Origin: Chamaecrista fasciculata
Taxonomy: Eukaryota > Streptophyta > Magnoliopsida > Fabales > Fabaceae
Assembly: GCA_003254925.1 (NCBI GenBank)
Contig: QANZ01045711.1
Span: 402,445-466,444 of the forward strand
DNA: 64,000 nt
Direction: 5' to 3'
Shown: piece by piece, positions 12,193 to 25,300 of the stretch
How the letters are laid out: the number at the start of each line of letters is the position of its first letter
Position numbering within the stretch: position 1 is the first letter of the stretch
Notes under the pieces: generated by a model
What the model saw: only the letters and a program-made list of their open reading frames with translations
Told to the model about the DNA's origin: nothing
The model's database searches: none
Position numbers and translations under genes: made by a program

Positions 12193-14535
12193 GTATTGTG
12201 ATTGTAACCCTCCTCCACCTCGAACGAAAGATTTTCTGCATTGAATTCTACAACTCGCATTGAATTTACACGATTTAGGTGTCGTGTCATTGAATTCATA
12301 ACCGTTTCAGAGAATCCCTTGCCAGAGTTCCTCTGAGCACCATATGTGAGGTAACGTTTGTTCCACCACCTATTGAACCGGTAGTATGAGCATTTGACGA
12401 CACCGATTATAGGTAACTTTCGAAAGCACTTAAACACGTTGTTGATGCATTCAACCAAATTTGTCGTCATATGGGTGTTACGACGAACCTCGTCATATGA
12501 TTGCATCCACGTCTCCCTCGGAGGCAAGTAATTGTAGCATTCCTCGTGGGCCGACTGCAAGCCCCTCAACAAAGCATCCGCCTTTGACCGCCGCATTTTG
12601 TAACCTGCATTCAAATTTCAAAATGTTAGTACATGATTTGCATAGTAATCATAATCATAAAGATATATTTAATTTAATATAACATACCTATGTCTTGGAC
12701 AGCTTTCTTAAGCCACTTATTATCCTTCTTCCCGAACCTCGTCCTGACATTGCTGACAAGATGTCTAACACAAAACACATGGTGTGCAAGAGGAGGCTGC
12801 CATCCGCAAGCCGGGTCCTTCACAGCTTCAATGCACCTGCCACCCCTATCAGAAATGAGACACACTCCCTGCCTCGTGCCTACAACATGTCGACGCAATC
12901 TTGTCAGGAAAAACTTCCATGCCGCACATGTTTCACCCTCGATAATTGCAAACGCTAGTGGTACAATTTTCCTATCACCATCTTGAGAGCAGGCAATTAG
13001 CAACGTCTGCTTGTATTTATCGTAAAGCCAAGTCCCGTCGACCTGGACTATCGGTTTCAGGTGAGGAAAAGCATCAATGCAGGGTCTAAAATCCCTGAAC
13101 ACACGATGGAATTGGGCTGAAGTAGGATCAAATGGCAACGACTTCACATCAAATTCATAAATTGTTCCGGGCATTGCTCGAAAAGCGGCCTCAAGGAATA
13201 TAGGAAGACGGGCGTATGACGACTCCCAGTCACCGAAGGCAATTTTCAGTGCTTTGTATTTTGCTCTCCATGCCTTATTATAAGAGACATGATATTTAAA
13301 TTAAGAGTACATCACTTGTTGTATCTGTGGTCCGGAAGTCTTTGGGTGATCGCTAACCAGCCCTACAATGTGTGATGCGATGACATCTGAATCAAGTTTT
13401 CGATGATCTTGCTTTTTATCATGTTCAGGACGCGGTACAACACAAGTGTGAGAATCTCCCAGCCTAGTGATTGTCAATGTCTAGTGTCTTTCAAAACAGC
13501 AGCCCTAATCCTCCACGGGCATTTATGAGGCGCTTTTAAATAGTGTGTGCATCTGTACTCTTCAGCTTTGGCACCCGATTTGAACACTGTGAAATCTCGG
13601 CCAGACCTAATGGAAAACATTTTGACGGCTCGCTTGAATTCATTCTTTGTCGGAAACACCGTCCCAATACGTAAGTCTTGATCGGGATTCGTTCCATCAA
13701 AAGGCTCGGGATCGCTAGCCGCCCCGACGTTACTTTCATTATAAAAATTGAAAGCCATAGGCTGATGCTCTCGAGACCCGATAGGCTGGTCCTCTCGAGC
13801 CATGGCAGGCTGGTCCGCTCGAGATCGGGTAAGTCGGGCAGGAATGGCATCTGCTTCATCATCATCTGAATGGACAAAGTTCAAATTAAAGGTTGTGTTG
13901 GCCTCAAAATCATCAGAATTCACACAATCCTCAGCATATAACCCAAGCTCCGAGCCTTCCTCAGAAGGTTCACTTGAACGTAATGGAAAAGGATTGTAAT
14001 CCGAATCATCGGTATCACTATTGATTGTTTGGTGTGACGAGCTCGGGAGGTCAACCACTGATCGATAAACACTAGAAGATGCAAAATTCCCAACTAGATC
14101 CATACTACATCCAGCTATGTTATCCATTATAGGAACCATCTCAGTGTTCAAATCAATTGAAGTTTGCGTCATATTGGTGTTCAAATCAATTGACGTTTCT
14201 GTAACATCCACATACAACTCAAGTGACGGGAGTTGAAGAGCGAACACGCTGTGTAAATCCAACATTGCCTCCATATCATCCTCACCCTCTACGTAGAAAA
14301 TTCTGTACTTAACTGATGAATTAAGTACACATTCTGGTTGTCTATACACAACCGAAGTGATGTGTTCATGAGGAGAAAGACGAAGCTTCTCTCTGATCAC
14401 TCCCTTCAATCTTTCAAACGTAATACTGGGAGGCAACAAAATGAGTTTTGGCTGTTCACATTGAAAATAATACTCATTCTCACCGGTATAAATTGTTCCA
14501 CGACTATAGAGTGTAGCTCTAAGTCTTGTTGACAT
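12168..14535 (-). pseudogene. MULE (MuDR-type) transposase, degenerate
   Basis: The coding order is 14535-13474, then a frameshift at the TGA at 13474-13476. The next frame carries an in-frame TAA (13301-13303) and runs on to 12688. An intact intron (GTATGT...TGCAG, 12605-12687) follows, and the last exon is 12604-12168. The N-terminal 110 residues form a small domain typical of plant MULE proteins, followed by an acidic linker with a duplicated TSIDLNT. Next come the MuDR DNA-binding domain (RIGTVFPTKNEFKRAVKMF; CPWRIRA) and the catalytic core with VDGTWL and LISDRG, holding the two Asp of the DDE triad, plus FCVRHLVSN. The usual C-terminal SWIM zinc finger is missing: the frame ends just after EVEEGYNHNTHD. 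It is inactive as it stands. Confidence 0.9.
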
Positions 14536-14946
14536 TTTTCTGTAATTAACAAAATTAAAATTAAATTATCATCTAAAGTTAACATANATTTACATGTTAG
14601 CCTTTAAATAATAAAAGTATCTTTCTAATCCCTAATTTTATTGTAAACATAACTTATTTCATCTCAAAAAAAATAATATTTTAGGAACTAAATAGTTAAT
14701 ATTTTTTAAAATATTATCGACTAAAAATATATTTTAAATACTTAAGGACTAAAAATATATTTCTGTATTCATTGCTTCACCTCTCTATATATATAGAGAA
14801 GCTTTCACTTGTAAATACATAATTTTCACTCTCTACTCTCTATATATAGGCCCGAATTCAGCTACTAATTAAATACATAATTTTCACTCACTTCAGTATT
14901 CAATTATGTGCAAAAGTATCTATACTATATAATATGTGGGTGGTAG

Positions 14947-15567
14947 GAGTTTTCGCGGGCTAGTTTGGGTTGAGTTTAGTGCGGGTTGGTTTGGGCTAGA
15001 ATTTTTTTAGGGCGAGTTGGTTTGGGTTGAGTTTTGAGAAAAAAATATTTCAGCCCAAACCAAACAGCAGCGGGTTGGGTTGGGCGGGTTGGCGGGCTGG
15101 CCCATTCCAATTTACAAACAATATTTTTTCAAAAATATACTTGACTTTACATTTTTTTTATCTTTCAATTTTTTCATGTTGAATTTTGATGAAAAAATGT
15201 CTTATTATCATGATTCATGAATTAATAATATGATTGAAAATCATAGATACTCTTCTAAAGAAGTTGAAATTGGCATATACAAGTTAAATTTGATTAATTG
15301 AAAGTGAAGTCACTAATGCAATTTTAAGGTTAAGGGGGAAAAGTAGTTTAAGAGTCATATATATTATATAATTATANGTCATATATATTATATAATTATA
15401 TTTACTATTATATATATATTAAAATTAAAAAATAAAAATAAATAAATGGCTGGCTCGCGGGTTGGGTTGCGTTGAGCGGACTCAGAACTATAAAACCCGC
15501 AGCCCAACCCAAACCACTGCGGGTTAGGTTGGTTTTAGCGGGTTGGCCCGAATCACTGAACACCCTA
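14947..15567. mobile_element. G-rich hAT-like non-autonomous element (copy B)
   Basis: The left end is TAGGAGTTTTCGCGGGC and the right end GAACACCCTA, the inverse of TAGGGTGTTC seen at 9103. The ends are rich in GGGTTGGG and CCCAACCC; the middle is AT-rich and holds a 26-bp tandem duplication near 15352-15405 with one ambiguous base. No coding capacity is visible. The right end is 108 bp upstream of the PPR start codon. Confidence 0.7.
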
Positions 15568-15675
15568 ATCTCAACCTAACGGATCATTATATTCTTAAAA
15601 GAAAAAAAAAATTAGAACAGGTTCTGCAGGTTTTTGGCCAATCCACACGATATCAATTCAAGGAAACAGAGGAAC

Positions 15676-17268
15676 ATGATAAATGGGAGGCTGCTTCTAA
15701 TAACACGCTTCTTCTCAATCTCATCATCTCCTCCTTCCCATTTTTCTCTCATCTCATTTTATCAAACTTTATCCTCAACTCACGACTATGTTCCTCCTTC
15801 TCTCTCGCTATCCAATGCTTTGCAGCATCACATCAATTCAGATACTCCTTCCCATGGCTTGACCATTCATTCCCAGATTCTGAAAACTGGGTTTGTTCCC
15901 AATAAGAATATTTCCATTAAACTCCTTATTCTGTACCTGAAATGTAGTTCTTTAATATATGCACGCCAGGTGTTTGATGAATTGCCTGAGAAAACTCTAT
16001 CTGCTTATAATTACATGATTAGCGGCTACCTTAAACATGGGCAAGTTGATGAGTCCATTAGTTTGGTGCGTAGATTGTTAATTTCGGGTGAAAAGCCTGA
16101 TGGTTATACATATTCAATGATTTTGAAAGCATCAACTTCTTCGGCTGGTAATGCTGTTCTGCTTAGTGATCTGGGAAGGGTGGTACATGCCCAATTACTC
16201 AAATCTGAAATTGAAGAAGATGAAGTCCTTTTTACGGTACTTATTGACTCTTATGTTAAGAACAAGAAGGTTGCTTATGCGAGGATCGTGTTTGATATGA
16301 TGTTAGAAAAGAATGTGATATGTTCTACATCCCTCATTTCTGGTTACATGAACCAAGGTTCTGTGGAAGATGCTGAATACATATTTCACAAGACGGTGGT
16401 AAAGGATGTTGTAGTATTCAATGCAATGATTGAAGGCTATAGCAAATCATCTGAATATGCCAAGAAATCTCTTGAAGTTTACATTGACATGCAAAGGCTG
16501 AACTTCCGGCCGAATATTTCTACATTTGCTAGCATCATCGGTGCGTGTTCGATGCTTGCAGCATTTGAAATTGGTCAGCAAGTTCAAAGTCAGCTGATAA
16601 AGACTGAACTTTTCACAGACATAAGAATGGGAAGTGCTCTCATAGACATGTATTCCAAATGTGGAAGAGTGGAAGATGCTCGAAGTGTTTTCGACCACAT
16701 GCTTGAGAAGAATGTATTTTCATGGACGTCTATGATAGATGGGTATGGGAAGAATGGTTTTCCATATGAAGCACTCGAGTTATTCAAAAGGATGCAGAAA
16801 GAATATTGCATTCAACCAAATTTTGTAACAATTCTTAGTGTTCTCTCAGCTTGTGCTCATGCTGGGCTTGTAGAAAAAGGTTGGGAGATATTTCAGAGCA
16901 TGGAGAGAAACTACTCTCTAAAGCCAAGGATGGAACATTATGCTTGCATGGTTGATCTATTTGGAAGAGCAGGAAGGCTTCATGAGGCTTGGGAGTTTGT
17001 AATGGGGATGCCTGAGAGACCCAATTCTGATGTTTGGGCTGCTTTACTTAGTTCTTGCAGATTACATGGTAATTTAGAGATGGCAAAAGTGGCAGCAGAT
17101 GAGCTTTTTAAGTTGAATGCTGATGGAAGACCAGGGGCATATGTTGCACTATCAAATACTTTGGCAGCTGCAGGTAAATGGGATGGTGTGAGTGAAGTTA
17201 GAGAAATTATGAAAGAGAGAGGAATTTCTAAGGACACTGGGTGCAGTTGGGTTGGAGCTGATATGTAG
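15676..17268 (+). CDS. PLS-class pentatricopeptide repeat protein, E-type tail
   Basis: A single intronless exon of 530 codons, usual for PPR genes. The reading frame stays open upstream, but the first ATG is at 15676. It gives an N-terminus rich in Arg and Ser (MINGRLLLITRFFSISSS), as in a mitochondrial presequence. Tandem PPR motifs follow, such as LSAYNYMISGYLKHG, CSTSLISGYMNQGSVEDA, MGSALIDMYSKCGRVEDA and FSWTSMIDGYGKNGFPYEA. The C-terminal E-like region contains PRMEHYACMVDLFGRAGRL and WAALLSSCRLHGN, with no DYW domain. By remembered similarity it is the orthologue of Arabidopsis At1g28690, a predicted mitochondrial PPR. Such proteins bind organelle RNA and often take part in C-to-U editing; the target here is unknown. 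A transposon end lies just upstream. Confidence 0.95.
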   Translation: MINGRLLLITRFFSISSSPPSHFSLISFYQTLSSTHDYVPPSLSLSNALQHHINSDTPSHGLTIHSQILKTGFVPNKNISIKLLILYLKCSSLIYARQVFDELPEKTLSAYNYMISGYLKHGQVDESISLVRRLLISGEKPDGYTYSMILKASTSSAGNAVLLSDLGRVVHAQLLKSEIEEDEVLFTVLIDSYVKNKKVAYARIVFDMMLEKNVICSTSLISGYMNQGSVEDAEYIFHKTVVKDVVVFNAMIEGYSKSSEYAKKSLEVYIDMQRLNFRPNISTFASIIGACSMLAAFEIGQQVQSQLIKTELFTDIRMGSALIDMYSKCGRVEDARSVFDHMLEKNVFSWTSMIDGYGKNGFPYEALELFKRMQKEYCIQPNFVTILSVLSACAHAGLVEKGWEIFQSMERNYSLKPRMEHYACMVDLFGRAGRLHEAWEFVMGMPERPNSDVWAALLSSCRLHGNLEMAKVAADELFKLNADGRPGAYVALSNTLAAAGKWDGVSEVREIMKERGISKDTGCSWVGADM

Positions 17269-19123
17269 TGCTTGTTAATTAGTTCTCATGGTGGAGATGA
17301 AGTACCGGAGCTTATTGCCATAAATGAGAGTCAAGAACTTTAATGGCACCTGCAGAAATTTTTATTTTCAAAAAATAAATTATCTTACCTTTTTTTTGTC
17401 CCCTAAATGAGCTAGATATAACAAGTGACTAACATAAATATTTAACCTAGTACCTCATAGTCGCCGAAAAATTACACAATCGTCGAAAATCACATTTTTA
17501 GTCATTTGTTTGCAAAATGGAGGCCGCCATTGAATTCATGAGGTAAAAAAACTTGAATTAAGAGTTTTCGTAGTTGTCGGGGCTGCTGTGTATCTCGCCA
17601 GAAATTTCGTCGAAGAAGACGAACTTTGTCGGAAAAGCTCGGTAGCGGCGGCGGTGGCAGTGGTGGTGGTAGTAGTTGTGAAGATGATGATGAATGAAGA
17701 AGAAGATGATGATGGTTTTGGTTATTTATTTTTTATTTTTTATGTGAAATCTATTAAAATTGCCTATTTATTTTTCTTTTCTTACATTTTGATCTTATTA
17801 TAAAAGGAAAAGAATCTTAATGTAAAAAACTAAAATTTTTGGGAATTAAAGGAAAAGGAAAAGAATTTTTGTAAAACTAAAATTTTATAAAAGGAAAAGG
17901 AAAAGAATCTTAACGTAAAAAACTAAAATTTTTTATCGTATTATAAAAGGAAAAGAATCTTAATATAAAAAACTAATTTTTTTTTTTTTGGTTTTTTTCT
18001 ACCAAATAAACAAATGTAAATATTTGAGGATCAAAATCGAAGAAAAAATTAATTTTAAGATCAAAATGAAAGGAATTTTGACCTATTTAAATTTCATATC
18101 ATATATTAGTTAAACAAATTGTAAATAAACTAAAACCTATTATTGTAGCTTTAATCATTAAGGTCTATACTTTTTAATTGTCTCTTTGCCACTCTCTGTC
18201 ATTAAATTTTTAGGTCTAATGCTCATTTTAATAATTTAATCCATTATCTGTCTCAAAATTCATTTTGATCAATTATCTTTCAAAAACTTCAAATTAATCT
18301 ATTATCTACACAATTTTGATCCAAAATAATCTTGTCCTAAGACAATCGATCTCTTATTTCAATTTTTGTTGTAACACGTGACATAGCGTCTCCCTCTCAT
18401 ACCTATCTCTTTCCCTCTCAAAAATGGCATTTTTTAAGAAATGTTCAGATGCTAAGTTCTGTTCCATCCGTTGTGGGTTCTTTTGCAGGAGACAAAAAAA
18501 AAAAGCTAAGCCGAATATTCCCAACTATATGGTTCTTATTTCCACTACATTATAATCGCTAATAAAATTATTTTCGAACTTCTATATTAAGAACCAAAAC
18601 ATTACACAATCTCAGTAACTCCATAATTTTTGCCGACATTTAACACCTACTGACGTACAGCAGCTTTTCAAAATGCAACATGCTCTCCAACATTAATTTA
18701 AATATTTAACTTTCAAATATAAATATCACAAAAAATAAATTGTATGAAAAATTAAGAAATTTTTCTGTTCTAGCTAGAAGAGCATTTTGGGTGAATTTTC
18801 AGATCATCTTTTTTGGGTCACTTACTAAATCCACAAAAGCCAGCCATAGTTAGAGCTGAAAGTTAATAGGAACTTACAGATAGAGAGATCTGACACGTAG
18901 TTTACTCGAATGTATTTACAAGGAGGCTTGAAAACCTTCGGACGAATCTCAATCATCAACCAAGGCATTGGATAGCAGATCACTGTGACCTCATGATTCA
19001 TGACCCTCAATCCCCCAAAACTTCGTGGTGAGCTGTAAGCTTGCTTACATTAAGCTATTACATACAAGTTACATCACTTTTACAAAAAAGATGTGAAGCA
19101 AAACTGCATGATTTACAGCTATA
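17269..19123. other. Intergenic DNA between PPR and MORC genes
   Basis: It contains the PPR 3' UTR, a GCG/GTG/GAT trinucleotide-rich stretch (17641-17716), a short tandem repeat array (17800-17975) and AT-rich DNA. The MORC 3' UTR should lie just below 19124. I see no other gene. Confidence 0.6.
17800..17975. repeat. Imperfect tandem repeats, unit about 40-50 bp
   Basis: Four units share AAAAGGAAAAGAATCTTAA followed by TAAAAAACTAAAATTTT, with small insertions between them. The array is AT-rich and non-coding. Confidence 0.75.
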
Positions 19124-22100
19124 CTACTCCAACTCTATCAACGCTAATTCACCCAAAAGCCGATTATACTCAAACTGAGTTTCTTGGATTTTACTTCTAA
19201 GCTGCATCGCCTGCAGAAAAACATAACTCGATATTTAAATCAATGTCAACCCAGACCAGACTGAATTTGACAAACTAAAACTTGTGATCAAACTCGCAGA
19301 TAGAATGTGAAATGAGCAGGGTCTCACTAATTCACAAACAATGCTACAATATAATATGGGAAATTCTAAGATGCAAAGTGAGGTATACATACAATTGCAA
19401 GGTGACATGATCTCATTTTTTTAAGTAATTTAATGCTAAAAAAATAATAAAAAAAGATAACTTTTTTAACCAATCATAACTGTGTATGGAGCCACATCAC
19501 TGATTGCATGCATACCCCACTTTGCATCATAGACTCACCCACAGAAATATACATATAAGCATATATGAAACATAAAATGAAAACAGCGCAAACTTTTTTG
19601 TTATGTGTGCGAAAATAAGGAAAAGAATATTATAATCTTACTAATGTCTTTGTCTGCAATTTCTTATAAATAAAATCATATATACAAATGACATATCACT
19701 ATAAAAATAACATAACCAAGCTGTTCTCAAGCTTAGAAAGCCGAGATGGTAAGATCAAATTTTCAAGCTCTATACATAAAAGAAGCTTAAAGAAAATGTT
19801 GCTTTGTTCATTTAATAAAAAAAAAAAACAGGAGCCAAATTCAATGACAACAATTTTTCCTTTCAAACCTTGAGGGGAAAATGACAAAAAGAAAAAACTT
19901 TGGACCCAGCATTCAAAAATCCTAGTAACAAGTAATTCTCAAAAAGCATCTCAATTGGCAGTCATAAGTAACAGTCTTCGGTGAATTAGGCAACTAGAAA
20001 ATGAAAAGCAATGAACGTTGACTATTATTTTATAAAAATTACCTTCTGATTAAGTTCTCCCTCCTCCTTTTCAAATTCCAAACATCTGCGAAAACAGAAA
20101 TGGGCCAGAAAGAATGCAAATAAGGTCAAGGCCTCATAAAGCAGCAACGATAAATTTGAGGCAATTGTAAGTTTGTAAGATGTTGTCAATCCAAATGACA
20201 GGAGAATAAAAAAGCCATCTAGTATGTAAATGCCAAAGGAGTTAACAAGCACGAAGCCAATTCAAGTATTTGCTCAAAGACATTCCTTGGATCAAGTATA
20301 GCCATGCTGAAAGTATATTTAGGATGTACTCACTTTGCACGGAGCTTCTTGTGTTCTTGCATCAAACTTATAACATGTTGGCCTACCACTTGATTTGTAG
20401 GAGTTGGCACCGTCTATACAAAAAGCATGAGTGATTTAGAACAATGGCATTAATGTACTTTTCAATGATGAGATGGTTTTACATCACAGAATATGAAGGA
20501 CAAGACAACGAAGCAAATTAATACAATAACTGGGTACTTCAAACTGAAACCCACTATTAATAATAATAATTTTTTCCTTGAAAAAAAATTGTCCAGGTTT
20601 TGTAAAGATTGGCACCAATAGTTTACTATGCAAATTAAAAGGATATTTTTCTTTTATTCAGATGTGAATATGCTTTAAGCTGAAATGAACGAAGATGGAA
20701 AAACAAAGCCAGTTCCGCCAAAACTTACATAAAAGGTAACAATACAGACCTGTATATTCTTCTGACTGCATGCAACACCAGTTACATTTTTTTCCCTAGC
20801 ATTCTTTTTTATATTCTGGAGGTCTATCAATTCCTCTATCTTCCTTTTAGTATGAGATCCTGAATTTCCACAAGGAAATCATTCATTAATAAAACAAGTT
20901 CAGGTAGTGATACAATATCTTCTTGCTCACCGAAGCAATTACCTTGCAGAGATTTACTTTGCGAACTGGGTGTTAGATGTTCAGACGTTCCATATGATGC
21001 TTCTTTATTGAGAGCAGGTAAAGAACTTTTGTCGAACTTAAGTGGTTTTACAAAACCAGGCGGTTTGCAAAGAGATGAATCCAGTTGTGTAACTGGAGCT
21101 TTAGGCTTTTTCTTTGCCTGATACCCAAGTAGTACACAATGAAAATCCCTGCCGAAGTTTAACATGGGTCCTGGAAGTGTCAGATATCAATGCTTTTAAA
21201 ACAATGAATTACTTCTTAAGTATCACATATGAATGCTTAGTACAACACTCAATGAAAATTATGCAAGCTCTCCCTCAAGTAGAGATCTATACACAAGAAA
21301 GGTAAAAGCTCTACTGCATCATATTCTACACAGTTATCAAACTAAACACCATCAGACAAGTTCCAAAATCAGAGAAACAAAGGGCAACTGAAGGCAGAAC
21401 AAGCAAGAAAAATTATTTCCACAATCTTGTACACAAAAGAAAGCTAGCCTTGAAAGAATAGAAAATACTATACCAGTATTCCCATGTCATTTCCTTCAAA
21501 CGTATTTCAAGCTTTTGAAACAGGGAGGTTCTTTCAAAATCCTGTTTATTATGACTTGGCTCAACAAAATCTGCTTGCAGGATACCTGGCACGAGATTAA
21601 ACAGTAAGTTGCCTGATTTCTACAGGTCCAGCAACAAAAGAACATGAGCTGCTTACCAACCACTCCTCTACCCCTGCTGTCAAGATAGCTCACAACCTGC
21701 CAAAAGGGCTGCAAAAGGAAAAGGCAGCAACCATTACTTTACAAGCAAGGCAATAAATCTATGCTTAAGCAAAGGTGAACAAATATATATTTGAAAAATT
21801 GCTGCTGGCATAATTTAAGAAAGCAATTTCCATTTCCAATATCACAGAACCACCAAGAGTCAATATCCAAATATATATGTGCGTCTGTACAGATAATATA
21901 TTATTATGCTGATGCTTGCAAGAAAAAAAAAATGTTGTTTTCACCTAAATTCATTGCAGAATTGCTTCTAAATTTATTCTCTTATTGCCAAGCAAATGGT
22001 CAGCTGTATGAGTTCTAATTGCAATCTTCAGCTTTAAAACATCATAAACCATTGCCAATCTTCAACATAGCCACTCCCATGAATTTTAAAAAAAAAATCT

Positions 22101-22320
22101 TAAACACACGACAACATTACTCAAACTCACACCAAATATAGCCGCAAATGACTTCAAAGAAAAGAGTGAAAAAATTTCCATCTTGCTGGGATAACTAAAG
22201 CTATTTCCTAATGTTTTGCTGTACATGGATAAATTGAATAATATGCTTAATAACTTTGTGGACTATTTTGTTTTAAAAAAACCATAATGTACGATATTAG
22301 AATATAGGATGCTAGTTGTG

Positions 22321-22358
<38 letters not shown>

Positions 22359-25300
22359 AGATCATGTCATGTTTTGTTTTTAAGTTTAAATCAACATATA
22401 TGCTCCCTAGGTCGAACCTATTATAGGGTCATGGTTCAGTGGACAACAAAAAAAAAAAGTGGGTCATAAGTAGTTATATTTAAACCAACAATTATTTATC
22501 CAACCCAAACCTACGTTTGCTATCCCTATATGCCAAACAAGGAAAAAAGCTAGTTAATCATAAATTTTTGCAAGAATTAGATTTTTATAAATAACTCCTT
22601 TTTTTGCCTCTAAATATATACTGTACTCTTCCATCACAAAATCGCATCACGATATGGAAAAATATGAAAATAGGAATATAGGATACTTGATAATGTATTA
22701 TGCAATAAGAACTTATACTCTCTTTCCATTCCCTCAAAATAAATTACTCCTAATTAACCTTACCTACTTTCAAACAAAAAAGAAAAGCACCAACAAATTA
22801 ACCAATTATGCTATCATTATAAATTGAGCAAGGTAACAAGCAAACATATACAAGGCCACTTGAATCCCTAAAATAAAGAAAACTATGTTCATTATCTTGC
22901 CATAAACACATTACACATTTGTAAGACATATCGAGAACATCCAGTAAAATATTTTAACATCATACAACAATCACTCAATAACAATATAAAAAGAGTTGCA
23001 TCCTACTGGGCAAAGTAAAACTTCAGGAGTGATAATTACCAGTATCAACCGATTTTTGTGATACAAATTGAAGCCATGAATATTGACATGTGGAGCCTCT
23101 TTAAGAAATCCAATTGTCGTCACAGCTGTTCCCTGCACAGTCAATATATTCAAAAATAAAAAATGAGTGAATTATAGCAAAGAATCCCTCAATTCAATTA
23201 ACCCTTATGATATAAAAATAAAACACAAATTACTGAAGTCAACACATCTTCAAACAAGCATACTGACATAACTTCAATAAAGTTAAAGAAAGTATATATA
23301 GCAAAACACAGGAAAAAAAAAACTAACCTCTCGACTTCCACCACTGTGTGGTTGATACAAGATATATTCAGAATATTTAAGATCATCAGCTATATTATGA
23401 GGATTCACAACTTGCCCTCGCAATATGATTCTAAAATTTTCTGGCACCCGCAAGTACAATATGGACAAGTAAACCTGAAGAACATGACAAATCTTAGACT
23501 GGAGAAAAATCCAACATTGCTTAAGAATAAGTTTCTGAATGAAGCATACACGTAAAGAATACCGAAACCGTTTAGCAATGTGTTCCTCATTTAATTTGTT
23601 CCGGAAATGAATAGTATCACTCTTTTTTATATACCCAGCAATACGAATATCCTGCAGCCAGATATCAAAAGAAACCCCTCATAAAACAGGACCGAAAGGA
23701 AAATTTTATTGGGAAAAAAATAACAATAATAACAACAAAACTGCCAGGCCCTACCTCAGGATCTGTCACAAAATCTAGTTCCAAATCGCCATCATCATTG
23801 AGCCATAAATTGTAGATAATTACCTTAGTACCATGATGTCCAATATCATCAAACTGCCAAAGAACATGAAATATTTTAAGAAAATTTGAATCCTAAAAGA
23901 TTATGCTCTTAATCTAGCAAGATAGCAATAGGCATTAAAAAACAAGTTACACTAATCACTTTACAAGGATTAGCTTGGTCAATTTTGATCTTCATAAAAG
24001 AAATTATCTAACCTAACAGGGGAACCAGGTCACAGGGAATGCTGTTTTAATTAGATTACAAATAGCTTTATAAGTTATTTTCTTTTGACTGAGTTAGGAC
24101 TAGATCACCCAAGTAATATATTTTGCAAGATTTAAATGGCATGGTATACCACATCATAGAAGTGATACAGTATACCCATCATACAAGATCCTTTTAACTT
24201 CAAATAGCCTATTTGACTAGTACAGCAGTAGCAATCACCTCTAATAAAAATCATTTAAGATTATGATAGAATTACCACATTCAGCCATATATTGTAGGCA
24301 CCAAGTATATGCATCCCTTTCGACAACAGATTGTAAACTACACCAAGTATATGCATCCTTGACTTTATTTACATCTCATCCTAACTCCCCAAAAAAAATC
24401 ATAAATAAATGAACCAAAGAAATCCAGAGATGCCCAGCATAAGAGTCACACTTTCCTATTAAGAAATCTATGACATTGAAGAAAACAACCATGGCTATTG
24501 CCACAACCACATTAATGATTCCAACTGAAAAATTAATCTGACGCCGCTTGTGCAAATTAGTCCACAAAATTAATGTGATGCCGCTTGAGCAAATTAGTCC
24601 TCAAAAACGATAAACAGATCCATTTTGGTGACCACCATAGTAAAATAAGCAATTTATTAATGAGAAGATGGAACATTTACATCTTACATTCCTAGAGACA
24701 AAAGAAAGAAGAAACAGAACAAGCTGTAAAATTAAATCTCCATTTTTCCTAACATCAATAGTGGAAACACCATACAAAATCCTAGAGGTGATCAATTAAT
24801 CGCCAACGGATGCCAAACAGTCAATTCTCTCGTGTAAAAGAAACCCATTATTTTAATTTCTAAAATCTAACCGCCAATGCTAAATACACAGACCTTAAGT
24901 AGTGAACGATTAACACACTCATGCATCCCTTCAATTTAACATTTAAAACTGTAATTCAACGTGACCGTTTCAAATAATGAGAAAATAACCCGAACGGACG
25001 GGCCAGATCAATGAGGAAACCAGTGAACTGGATATTTGTCAAAAACCTTTAGTGGTTGAACTAGTTTAGGGAATTTTTTTTATCGGTCTATTCATAATAT
25101 CATGATTTGGTATTCCATATTTGGGTGATAGTTATGTCATGTTTTGGCTTAATTTAATGGTAATGATATTAATTTAATTATCTAGTGATGTTTTTAATTT
25201 TTTATATTTATTAGTTTATTAGTTTATAATTTATTTTATTTTATTCGTAATATATGACCTAAATGACCTATAATATATGCAATTAAATAAAAAAAATACA

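Larger units (their letters stand above)
9400..14880. mobile_element. Mutator-like element carrying transposase and PMD genes (degenerate)
   Basis: This unit contains a MULE transposase pseudogene on the minus strand (12168-14535) and a PMD-type gene on the plus strand (promoter near 9460, coding 10661-12192). Their 3' ends abut near 12170-12190. PMD genes are known to travel in plant DNA transposons, which is how the domain got its name. Both genes carry disabling lesions. Exact ends were not found: there is no convincing terminal inverted repeat or 9-11 bp target duplication by eye, so the limits given are approximate. Confidence 0.7.

Noticed and set aside
15543..15905. 120-codon plus-strand ORF overlapping the PPR start
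   Set aside because: It is in another frame over the PPR presequence and has no domain; the PPR frame is clearly the real one.
17588..17803. 71-codon ORF rich in Val and Asp
   Set aside because: It is produced by GTG and GAT trinucleotide repeats and has low complexity throughout.
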